Source: Thinopyrum elongatum
Lineage: Eukaryota; Streptophyta; Magnoliopsida; Poales; Poaceae
Direction: 5' to 3'
Assembly: GCA_011799875.1 (NCBI GenBank)
Contig: CM022300.1
Location: 110,435,201-110,499,200, forward strand
Length of the DNA: 64,000 bases
Made by a program: the position numbers and the translations under genes. The notes under the pieces are model-generated. The model had not been told where the DNA came from and ran no database searches. It worked only from the letters and a program-made list of their open reading frames with translations. Positions 43,638 through 53,877 of this stretch are shown here, piece after piece (the first letter of the stretch is position 1; each line of letters opens with the position of its first letter).

Positions 43638-44985
43638 CATGTTTCGGTCTGGGACGCGCTTGTTTTTGTTTTTTTTAACAGATGGGACGCGCTTGTTTGA
43701 AATTTGGGGAAAGTACAAACTTTGCCCCCCTCTTAAATTTTAGACCTACTGTGGGTCGGGGATAGGACGGTAATCCCAGGTGTCCCAAATAGTGGGCGGG
43801 AGCGATTTCGGCCGAGCGCATGTGTGTTTATGCAGCCATGGTGTATGAATGTTTTTCGGAGGCGGTTGCGTGGCGTCTAGATGAAGTTACAAACCTACCC
43901 CGGTTTAGACCTTTGGACATCGGGCCGGTAGGTTTCATGGGTCAGAATTACAAAAGTAATTTCCTTCTACCAAATATTGGTGTCACGCGGTTTCAGGCGA
44001 GTAGAGGCTCTTTTGGTGCTTCGTTGAAATTTTGAAACAGAAGCATTCACGTTTAGAGTACTATTAAACTTTGAGGATTGACCTAAATAGACAACGTTAA
44101 ATTTGACCTTGTATGTTTGAAAACCTCATTAAATTATGCGCTTCTTTTTGAAATTTTGACACTTGAAAATCCTATAACTACGATTATTTTGGAATGGAGG
44201 AGGTAAATTTGAATCTATTTTGTACACGACTATATATGCTATTATGAATAAAAGCAGAGCAAAGATTGGTGCCCCCATAATTTAGGTATGATTTACAAAT
44301 GCCATGATCTCGAATTCAAATAATTGAATGGACTTCATGTTGAATTCGAATTTTTTAAACCACCTTAAGTTGAATTCAAAGGTATGCTAGTTCCTAGCTA
44401 GCTATTTATAATGTTCATTGTGTAACTTTTGTATGTATAATGTGCTTTACACACACAACATGAACTATACTCACATTTATATTCGAATTGCTAAAGCGAT
44501 TCATTGTCTGGAGTTCAAAATACTGACTCTATGGATCAATTATGTCAAATAATAACATAGACATGCTCAAATTCAATAGAATATAGATGTCTGATGGATC
44601 AATGACCGTTCCCTATGTGAATTGCAAATATCATGATCCCATCCTAATATTTGGATACAATTTATATTTTTAATCAATGTTTACATCAGTCTTTTACGTG
44701 TAGTTTCACTCTCCATAGGCCCCTCCTCACACACGCGCTAACTTTCTCTCTCACACATACGCGCACACGGTGTATATCCATCGGTGGTCTCTCACACATG
44801 CTCACACACTCTCTCCCGAGGTGTCTTTCTCGCACACATGCTCTCGATATCACCCTCCCTCCCTCTCGCAACCATTTATGGCTGTTTTCACTAACCTTTA
44901 TCACAAGCACTCTTCCTCTCACACGCATACGCACACACAATCCCCATCGACCCTTTCTCTATACATAGACCTGCCTACGTGTCTC
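43638..44985. other. Unclassified host sequence right of the Athila element
   Basis: This continues 1-130. A gggacgcgcttgttt block occurs twice near 43648-43697. The middle is AT-rich; 44700-44960 is rich in ctctcacacacgc-type tracts. Neither a gene nor a known element end was recognised. Confidence 0.55.
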
Positions 44986-45722
44986 TGATACGTCTCCAAT
45001 GTATCTATAATTTTTGCTTGTTCCATGCTGTTATATTATCATTCTTGGATGTTTTACAATCATTTTATAGCAACTTTATATCATTTTTTGTGACTAACCT
45101 TGACATAGTGCCCAGTGCAAGTTGCTGTTTTTTGCTTGTTTTTTACTTCACAGAATATCAGTACCAAACGGAGTCCACACACAGCAAAACTTTTTGGAGA
45201 ATTTTTCTGGACCAGAAGACACCTGTTGGGCCAAAGAAGTACCAGAGGGGGGCTCCGAGGGGAGCACGGCGCGCCCTGGTGGGTTGTGCCCACCTCGGCC
45301 GCCTCCTGCACCACCTCTTTTCTCTATAAATACCCTGAAAATCCAAAAACCCTACAGGAGTCGACGAAACACAATTCCAGCCGCAGTAAGTTCCAGAACC
45401 ACGAGATCCAATCTAGACACCATCACGGAGGGGTTCATCATCCTCATTGGTGCCTCTTTGATGATGCGTGAGTAGTTCATTGTAGACCTACGGGTCCGTA
45501 GTTAGTAGCTAGATGGCTTCCTCTCTCTCTTTTGATTCACAATACAATGGTCTCTTGGAGATCTATTTGATGTAACTCTTTTTGCGGTGTGTTTGTTGGG
45601 ATTCGATGAACTTTGAGTTTATGATCAGATCTATTTATCCATGAAAGTTATTTGAGTTTCTTTGATCTCTTATATGCATGATTACTTATAGCCTCATATT
45701 TCTTCTTTAAATCTTTGGTTTA
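44986..45722 (+). mobile_element. 5' part of a TGATACGTCTCC-class LTR, interrupted
   Basis: It starts TGATACGTCTCCAATG and has a TATA-like ctctataaatacc near 45322-45334. It matches the solo LTR at 7215-8785 (minus) along its length. It stops where the Tat element entered after gttta (45718-45722) and continues at 63257. Confidence 0.85.
45718..45722. repeat. Target site duplication gttta, left copy
   Basis: gttta borders the outermost LTR starts and recurs at 63252-63256, so the whole compound 45723-63251 descends from one insertion. Confidence 0.9.
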
Positions 45723-46249
45723 TGTCGGAGTAAATGACCACGGGTAGCCACATCAGCCCCCCATGGTATTTCAAGACATCGGGGCCGACCGCGCCCCTCA
45801 CGCTCTCCGGAAGCACGACCGCCTTCTTGGGCCGGCTGGTCCAAAGGGCCGGCTGCTAGAAAGCGGCAAGACCACAGAAGGCGGCCGCAAGGGGGCCGAC
45901 TCCTGGCAGATGGCCCCTCGCCCCCTCGAAGTCAGCACCACATTACCACGACAAGACAAGGCATGGCTACAGTACGGCCTGCCACCCCCGAACCCAGGAT
46001 GGGACTTGGCCACAGAGCCGTGTACTGGGCGGACACCCCCCGCCCAGCGCGACACTGTAACCACATAGTCCGTGACATCACTGGCGTCAGAGGGAGCCAC
46101 GCTCCCACGACGGGCGGTCAGTACGGCCCGCAAGCAGCGGGCCCCACCTGTCCGCGAGCCACCCGAAGGCGGCCCACCTCAAGCAGGCGGCAATAAGGGA
46201 GGGCCGAATCCTATCAGGCGGCCCTTCTCCCCCTTGAAGTCTGTGCGCC
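45723..46249 (+). repeat. First LTR of the compound element, truncated
   Basis: It matches the first 527 bases or so of the LTR at 49619. At cgcc (46246-46249) the sequence jumps to internal sequence homologous to 59098. The four bases cgcc occur at both parent sites, a microhomology junction. Confidence 0.85.
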
Positions 46250-48953
46250 TGGCTGTGCTCCTGCTCCTTGGTATGGAGCGCGGACTTGGCCTCACCCAGG
46301 CGCTGCCGCAGATCTGCGGCGGCCTCTGCCAAAAACGAAGAAAACCATCAACACCAATGGAAAGAAGTTGCCGGGAGATCCGGCCCGACTACTCAGCAGT
46401 CGGCCCGAATCTCGGGGACTACACCTAGCGGGTGCGCTGATGCCCCCCGCAAGGAAGAAGACCAAGTACTTACTTTGGCTCTCCGTCAGATCGGCGGTCC
46501 GCTTGGCCAGCTCCTGGAGAGTTGTAGGCGGCCGCACGGATGTTGTGGTAATCCTGCAACAAAGACAACAGAAGAAGATAACGAGTCAGTACTCGGAGCT
46601 CGACCTGAAGTTCTGAGCCGCCTGCTCAGCAGCCGGCCTGGAACTCGGGGGCTACACCCAGTGGGTGCGCTGGCATGCCCCCACGGAAGATTACAAAGAA
46701 ACGAAAACAAGAAACGTACCCGGACGGCCGCCCGCGTCGCCAGGAACTCCTGCGTGTACTGCTGGAGAGCGGCGCCTTGGGCGTTGAACCGGGCCAGGAC
46801 TTCCTGCGAGGCCGCGTTCAAAACACCCGTACCACCCCCAGACGTCCAATCTGGTGGGGCGGCGCTGGTAGCCTCGGCGTCGGGCGCCGACGAGCTAGCG
46901 GCCCCGACCTCCAACGGCCGCGGTGCTGAGGCCGCCTTCCCCGCACGCCGACGCGCCGGGATACGGATTGCGGGAGTCGGACCCACCATCAACTCGTCGC
47001 TGGCTGGCGGCACCAGCAACGCGTCAGGACGACTGCCCTGGGCGTCGGTAGCCGGAGTGCGCGGGGGCACCTCCGCCTCCGGGATAACAGGGTCCCCTCC
47101 CCTCTCTCGGACCGGCTGGTCATCGCCGGCCCCTCCAGCCGGAGCCTGGACCTCCAGCACCACAGGCTCCACAGATTGCGGACCGGTGGACTCCGGAGCC
47201 TGGCTGCGGGACGCCTCCTCCGCCTGCGCCTTGGCGGCCGTGTCCGCCTGCTCCTTGGCCGCAGCGTCGGCTTGGGCCTTGGCCGCCGTGTCGGCCTCCG
47301 CCTTCTCCCGGGCCGCAGCTTCCCGCTCCTCTCGCGCCTCCCGCGCGTTCTTCTCCGTCGCCTCCTGGAGGGCGGCAAGCGGATCCACGCGATGGGGGCC
47401 CGCGATGTCGTCTGCCGCCCCGATCACTGAGCCGGACGGGGCTCGCGACAAGGAAAGTGGGGCGCTGCGCGCCAAGGGAGGAAGAGAGTAAAAAGATTGC
47501 AAAGATAGAAGAAAAGCAAACGCAAAGCAAGATGCAAGAAAGGACAAGGCACTTACGCAGACACTAGCGGGAGCCGCTTTAGGGCCTTCTGGAAGAGGGC
47601 CGCCTTCGCTGCAGCCTCTTGCCACATGGTCACAGTGGCCGAGGTCTTGGCCTTCTTGGGCCGGCTGCCGAACAACCCGGCGTCGGCCCGGCGCTTCGGT
47701 GCGCCGGCTGCTGCGGTCGGCACGGCCGAGGAGCTGGCGCCCGCCCTGTCGGCGCCCTGGGCACGGCGCGGCTCTTCATCCTCCTCGTCGTCGTCCGTCC
47801 AATCCCCAAGGCCGCCTCCTAAGGAGCCGCCTGCTCCCTCGCCGCCACCGCCTGTGGCGTCGTCCTCCTCCTGAGCGGCCGCCCCCAAGTCGGGGTCGTC
47901 CACGTCACTCACCGACCGGTCCGCCATGTACTGGTGACCCAGGGCCGGCGTGTCAGTGGCCGTCTGGCCTGGGAAGCGCTGCACCAAGGCCGACTGGTCA
48001 GGCGGCAAGAAAGAACCCAGACGAGCAAAGTAAAAAAGAATAAGGAGACGTACCAGAGGCGGCGGGTTGGCCCGGCTGTACGGCAGCTTGCCGAATTGCC
48101 ACTCCGTCTCCGACAGCTTGCAGTCGGAGAAGAAGTTCACCATCCATACCACCTCCACGTCCGGCATCACCTTGGTGGACATCCGGCATGGATCCCGGTG
48201 CCCACTCATGTCGCTGATCAAGTGGGGCCAGGCTTGGAGGGGTAGCACTCGGCGCTTCATGAACGCGGTTAGCAGATCTGAGGCCTTTAGGCCCTCCGAC
48301 GCCGTCATCTCCTGGAGCCGGAGGAGCGCAGTGGAGCACGCGGCCGACAGGGTTCTCGGCCGAAACTTCCAGTTGGTGCGAGGCTCGACAGGCGGGCCGG
48401 CTGCATAGGCCGGCAGGTTGACGTAGTCCCGCGTCGAGTGGATGTTCTCGACGTAGAAGTATGACTTCTGCCACAGCTTGGCCGACTGCAGCAGGGCGAG
48501 AGCCAGGAAGCGGACCCCGGACCCTGTGCGCCGCACCGCGACACAGGCTCTGCACTTGGCCGCCTCGTTCTTGGCAGCGGTGCCGAGCTTGAGATAGAAA
48601 AACTCTTCCCACAGCTCGAGTGTGGGGAGCATGCCGAGGTAGCCCTCGCACAGGGTGACGAAGGCGGAGAGAAGCACCACCGTATTCGGAGTAAGATGGT
48701 GGGGCTGCACTCCATAGAAGTCGAAAAACGAGCGGAAGAATCCGCTCGCCGGAAGGCCGAAGCCGCGGAGGAAATGCAACCGGAAGACGACGCGCTCGCC
48801 GCCTTCCGGCGCCGGCGAGATCTCCCTTTCGGGGGGGACACACACCTTGATGTTCGATGCGTTGGGGAGCTGCCGCGTCTGGCGGAGGAACTCCAAGTGC
48901 CCATCGTGGACGTTAGAGCCGTCCAAGTCGCCCGCGCGGCCGCTCGGCGCCAT
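46250..48953 (-). pseudogene. Antisense gene of the Tat element, first copy, 3' part deleted
   Basis: Exon 1 (48953-47557, ATG at 48953) and exon 2 (47464-46720) are open and joined by a 92-bp GT/AG intron with matching phase. Exon 1 encodes the conserved globular part (GGERVVFRLHFLRGFGLP and following), related to the gene at 17288-18157, then an acidic low-complexity tail. Exon 2 encodes an Ala/Glu/Lys coiled-coil repeat (EKAEADTAAKAQADAAAKEQ). Further exons are visible near 46545-46465 and 46330-46250, with one frameshift suspected. The gene is then cut at 46249 by the deletion into the LTR. Function is unknown; see the family note at 17288. Confidence 0.65.
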
Positions 48954-49618
48954 GGGCTCCGTGCTCGGCGGCGGCGCAAGGTGGCTACGGCGCATGGAGT
49001 TCCGGGAACGGCGGGCTGCGGCAGCACTCCGGCGAGAGGAGAGGCCGCGGCAACAGCAAGAGGAAGAGGAAGGAGAAAAGCAAAGAGAAGGGAGAGGAGG
49101 GCGCGCGTGCGTTCTGCTGCCCCCCTCCTCCCCCTACTTATAGCCCTCTGGCTGCGGAGCCGAGGGGGCGAGACATGGGGGGGCGCAAGATTAATTGCGC
49201 TCACTCCCCCCATGACCCCGCAATTACAGCGCCGTGATGGCGTGTATTAATCGCTCCCGGGAATCGGAACCGCCCGCCTCGGCCGCAGCGGATCCGCACA
49301 CGTGCCGAGGCCCTATAGTGGTGGGCCTAGGCCTGCGGCGACGTCTCGTCGTGCACGTGGGCTGGCAGGCCGGCCTGGCCTGCTGGCGCCGCGTGGCAGG
49401 CGAGCCACGGGCGGTAAGCCTGTCGTCCGGCTGGCATCTAACCCGGCCTCCGCCATGATGATTCGAATTCGCCAGGCGGCCGGCCTGGCCTTGGCCGGCT
49501 CCTGGCAATCGGCCTCTCCAGAAGACGGACGAAGCCCAACTACCAGGCCACTCAGAGTAGAAAGCTGCTGAGGCTCCTTGCTTTTCAGCCGCGGTGCCCC
49601 ACCAGCTTCGGGGACTAC
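48954..49618. other. Promoter side of the antisense gene, up to the second LTR
   Basis: Non-coding sequence upstream of the antisense ATG. On the minus strand a TATA-like stretch (ctataagtag, at about 49135-49144) lies about 185 bp before the ATG. The element's polypurine-like ttcggggactac is at 49607-49618. Confidence 0.5.
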
Positions 49619-50776
49619 TGTCGGAGTAAATGACCACGGGTAGCCACATCAGCCCCCCATGGTATTTCAAGACATCGGGGCCGGCCGCGCCCCTCATGCT
49701 CTCCGGAAGCATGACCGCCTTCTTAGGCCGGCTGGTCCAAAGGGCCGGCTGCTAGAAAGCGGCAAGACCACAGAAGGCGGCCGCAAGGGGGCCGACTCTT
49801 GGCAGACGGCCCCTCGCCCCCTCGAAGTCAGCACCACATTACCACGACAAGACAAGGCATGGCTATAGTACGGCCTGCCACCCCCGAACCCAGGATGGGA
49901 CTTGCCCGCAGAGCCGTGTACTGGGCGGACACCCCCCGCCTAGCGCGACACTGTAACCACGCAGTCCGTGACATCACTGGCGTCAGAGGGAGCCACGCTC
50001 CCACAACGGGCGGTCAGTACGGCCCGCAGGTGGCGGGCCCCACCTGTTCGCGAGCCACCCGAAGGCGGCCCACCTCAAGCAGGCGGCAATAAGGGAGGGC
50101 CGACTCCTATCAGGCGGCCCTTCTCCCCCTTGAAGTCTATGCGCCATCAACCAGATGAGACGGGGTATGGCTACAGTGAGCGCCCGTCAGGCGGCGGACT
50201 GTAGCCACGCTCCCTCCGACAAAGCCTTCGTCATCAGGGGCGAGGCTACAGTATAAAGCAGTCAGCATGACCCGCAGGCGGCGGGCCCTACCTGACGGCT
50301 GAGATCATGGCAGTCGGCGGGGCCCACCAGGCGGCGGGCCCCAGCGGTCGGCGGAGAAGCCGGCAACCAGAGACGCTGACGGCCGGGTCCTACACCCGGC
50401 CAAATTACCATTGTACCCCTGGGGGGTAGGCCTATATAAACCCCCCAGGCTCACCCATGCAAGGGGTTCGGGCCAGCACCCACGCCACTCACACATACAC
50501 GTAGATAGAGGAGTAGAGCTAGCCTTGGCCTTCTCCCTCCTCTAGCCGAAACACCTCAAGGAGCAAACTTGTAGCTACTTTGTTGATCATAGTCATCATG
50601 CGGAGACCCCGCAGAGCAGGACTAGGGGTGTTATCTCCTAGGAGAGCCCCGAACCTGGGTAAGATTCGCAGGCGTATGCGGTCTCGCTCACTCCCGCTTC
50701 TAGAGCCCGGCGACGTACTCTTGTCCCCATCCATGATAAGCCACCCCCTGGCATATGTCGCACGATATCCCCGACA
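49619..50776 (+). repeat. Second LTR: 5' LTR of the long internal region
   Basis: 1158 bp, TGTCGGAGTAAATG to CCCCGACA, with a TATA-like cctatataaac near 50430-50440. Its partner at 62099-63251 differs at roughly 3% of positions by hand count. Confidence 0.92.
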
Positions 50777-50778
50777 TT

Positions 50779-50796
50779 TGGCGCCCACCGTGGGGC
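50779..50796 (+). promoter_or_regulatory. Primer binding site of the Tat element
   Basis: tggcgcccaccgtggggc stands two bases after the LTR end, the form I recall for Tat-lineage elements of grasses. Confidence 0.8.
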
Positions 50797-50870
50797 AAGG
50801 TGCACCGTCGTCTGAAAACACGTTCTGGACGGGAACCCTCTTCCTTCCTAGCGAGCGCAGCCAGCCCGGC

Positions 50871-53100
50871 ATGCCTGACAGCGTTTGCGCCGACATGCTG
50901 CGTGGCGCGGAAGCCGACTGTGCCGCGAGCTGCCTCGCTGATCTCATCGGCGGGATCTGCCTCCCCGACAAGCCCGCACCCGACGCGTGTGCTGCCAGCT
51001 CCAAGACCAGCCTTGTCGACCTCCTCGGCAAGCTTCACATCGCCAACGAGCCGGCCTCCGACCTGGAGTCCGTTGGCTCCACCGACCCGCCCGTCGACAT
51101 GGTCATCGATGCCGACGCCGCGTCTTCTGATGCCTTCCCCGGTGACGTGGTGATCTTCGACGACCTGCTTCCTGTTGCAGATAGCAGCGCCAGCACCAGC
51201 ACCGTTACCGAGGTGCTAGTCATCAGCCACGATGGAGCCTCCAGCGAGGTTGGCCGGGACCCGTTGCAGGAGGCAATGCGGGACCTGTCCGCGCCCATAG
51301 CGCCCGGTGCGAACGGCGAAACGCTGGAGGCGTGCCGCGCTGCACTCCTCGATAGCGCCAACAAGTTGGCAGCGATGAGACGCCTCACCGAGGCCTACCA
51401 GCGCGAGATCGATCGCGCCATCTGCGGCACGCCGGCTGCCGGCGAACCCAGCCGCGTGGGCACGGTCCGGCAGCGCGACACAGCCATCGCCAGCATGCTG
51501 GGGGCCGACCGCCCGGTCTACGCCACGCCAATGGAGAACTTACGCGCCGCCCAAGCGGCAGCAGATGAGCTGGACCGCCTGGAGGGCGACAAGTGCCGCT
51601 GCATGACGGAGCGCGTCCAGCAGCTCATCGACGCGGCCGCTGCGCAGCAGGAGGCCGGCCGCCGTGTGGTGGAACCCGGCTTGCAGAACGAGAACCTTCC
51701 TCCTCGCCGAGAGCACAGCGCGACCTCGCGGACGCTGACAGCCGGTGCCCGTGACCGAGTAAATCAAGAGCCGGCCGTTAGCCACGGCCGCACACGCGTC
51801 ACCATCGAGCGCGACCAAGACGGCCGCCCACGAGTAGTGGAACGGCGAGACGATCGACCGCCTCCCCCACGCAGGGAGAGGCGCGCCTCCCCCCCCGCCT
51901 GTCGAGCATCCGATTCTCGGAGACAGGCTGCGACCCCATGAAGGAGTCGGAGAGAATGACGCCCGCCTCCGGATCGACCGCTTCGCTCGATCCCTGGCGT
52001 TAGAAGAAGAAGATGTGATCGGCCTGCCTTGTTTCGGCCCCCGCATTCGCGACGAGCCCTTCCCTAAAGGGTTCTTGCTTCCTCGAGACACCCCCAAGTA
52101 CAACGGTTCCGTGAAGCCGGAGGATTGGCTGGTTGACTACTCCACCGCTGTCAGCATAGCAAATGGCAACAAGCGCGTTGCCGTGAAGTACGTTTCGCTC
52201 ATGCTCCAGGGCACGGCCCGGACATGGCTGAACAGCCTCAAGCCCTACAGCGTCAACAGCTGGTTGGACTTCACCGAAGTTTTCATCCGCAACTTCACCA
52301 GCACCTACAAGCGGCCGCCCAAGCCTCGCCAGCTCTCCCTGTGCGTCCAAGGCCCAACCGAGTCCACCCGCGAGTACTTGACGCGGTGGGCCGAACTGCG
52401 CAACTCCTGCGAAGGGGTGCATGAGGTGCAGGCCATAGAGTACTTCACTATCGGGTGCCGAGAGGGCACCTTACTCAAGCACCGACTCCTCTGCGATGAG
52501 CCAGCCACACTCGACGAGCTGCTGGTCATAGCAGACAAGAACGCCACCGCCGACTCCATGAAGTCGGAGCTCCGAGTGGACGCATCTGGAAAGATGCTCC
52601 CTCCGGCCCCTCAGACGCCTGCCGGTGACTCCAGTCGGCGCCAGCAGTCGAACGACAACAAACGCAAGGCCCAGCAGCCGGCTTCCACCAGCCGGCAGGT
52701 GGCAGCAGTTGAAGACCAATAGCTGGAAGAGCAGCCCGGCCCCAAGCATCAAAAAGGCGGCAAGCCTGCTTGGTTGCCCGCCTTCTCCTTCGAGCAAACC
52801 CTTGATGCTCCCTGCAAGTTCCACAGCGGCGCGAAGCCGTCCAATCACACCACCCGGAAGTGCCACTGGCTTACCCGCATTGCCAAAGGCGAAGGACTGC
52901 CCCCTCCGCCTGCTGGCCCGCCGGCTCTGCCTCCTCAGCAGCCGGCAGCCCGCCCCGTTGGCGCAATCCAAGATGAATTCCCCGAAGAACACGGAGCCTA
53001 CGTCGTCTTCACCAGTGTGGCCGACGACAGGCACGGCCGGCATCAGCAACACCACGAGGTGAACGCGGTCGCTTCTGAGGTCCCAGAGTTCATGCACTAG
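50871..53100 (+). pseudogene. gag: Tat element gag, with frameshift at a C run and stops
   Basis: From the ATG at 50871 one frame encodes an N-terminal region rich in Asp/Ala and an Arg-rich part, closing at 51941. At a run of eight C (51889-51896) the coding sense moves to another frame, which continues through the gag core (VKYVSLMLQGTARTWLNSL; EVFIRNFTSTYKRPP) from 52015. TAG at 52720-52722 and TAG at 53098-53100 interrupt this frame before the protease. The nucleocapsid region (CKFHSGAKPSNHTTRKCHW, about 52810-52870) is a Cys/His cluster like that of the pol-less element. Earlier frames that begin inside the LTR are not the real start. Confidence 0.8.
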
Positions 53101-53877
53101 TCCGAGAGGCCCATCAGCTGGAGCCGCGCTGACCACCCGGAGGTGATGCCTTCTCCGGGTTCCTACGCCCTGGTGCTGGATGCCACCTTTTCAACAGAGC
53201 AGCGAGCCTGTCGCTTCTCCCGAGTTCTGATAGACGGCAGTAGCAGCATCAACATCCTCTACCGTGACACCCTGGAGAAGCTGTGCGTCAAGGAGAAGCA
53301 GCTCCAGCCCAGCCGGACTGTCTTCCATGGCATTGTACCTAGCCTTTCCTGCTCTCCAATTGGCAAGATCAAGATAGATGTCCTCTTCGGAGACAAAGAT
53401 CACTTCCGCCGTGAGCCAATCTGGTTCGAGGTGGTGGACCTGGAGAGCCCCTACCACGCGCTCCTTGGCCGACCTGCTCTGGCCAAGTTCATGGCGGTGC
53501 CGCACTACGCCTACCTCAAGATGAAGATGCCGGGTACCAAGGGCATTATCATCGTTGCCGGCGACTACCAAAAGTAGGCCACATGTGCTGTTGCCAGCAG
53601 CCGGCTGGCCGAGTCCCTTGTCATCGCTGCGGAAAGGCGGTTCCTTGACCGGGTTGTGGCCATGGTCGGCAAGCAGCCGGACCTGTCACCGGATCCCAAG
53701 GAGTCAGAGGCCCAGGGCTCCTTCCAGCCGGCCAAAGAAACCAAGAAGATTCCCTTGGACCCTGAGCACCCGGAGAGATTCGCTGTTGTGGGGGCCCACC
53801 TCGACAGTAAATAGGAAAGCGAGCTCGTCAATTTCCTCTGTGAGAATCGGGACATCTTCGCATGGTCTCCCAAGGAC
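53101..53877 (+). pseudogene. Tat element protease and linker to pol
   Basis: This is the same frame as the gag core and pol. The protease has RVLIDGSSSINILY (active site near 53225-53245) and YHALLGRPAL. TAG at 53575-53577 and TAG at 53812-53814 interrupt the linker before reverse transcriptase. At the second, CAG (Gln) is likely to be ancestral. Confidence 0.8.

Noticed and set aside
46072..47491. Long plus-strand open frames in GC-rich DNA
   Set aside because: They mirror the minus-strand antisense gene, whose exons have splice sites and family-like sequence in two copies. The plus-strand frames have neither.
48010..48060. Very short intron in antisense exon 1 (gtacgtctcc...)
   Set aside because: The first copy lacks a good AG acceptor and the frame is open through the stretch, so I left it as exon. 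It remains possible.
50580..50870. Gag start upstream at 50580
   Set aside because: This lies inside the LTR and upstream of the primer site. The first suitable ATG in the internal region is at 50871.
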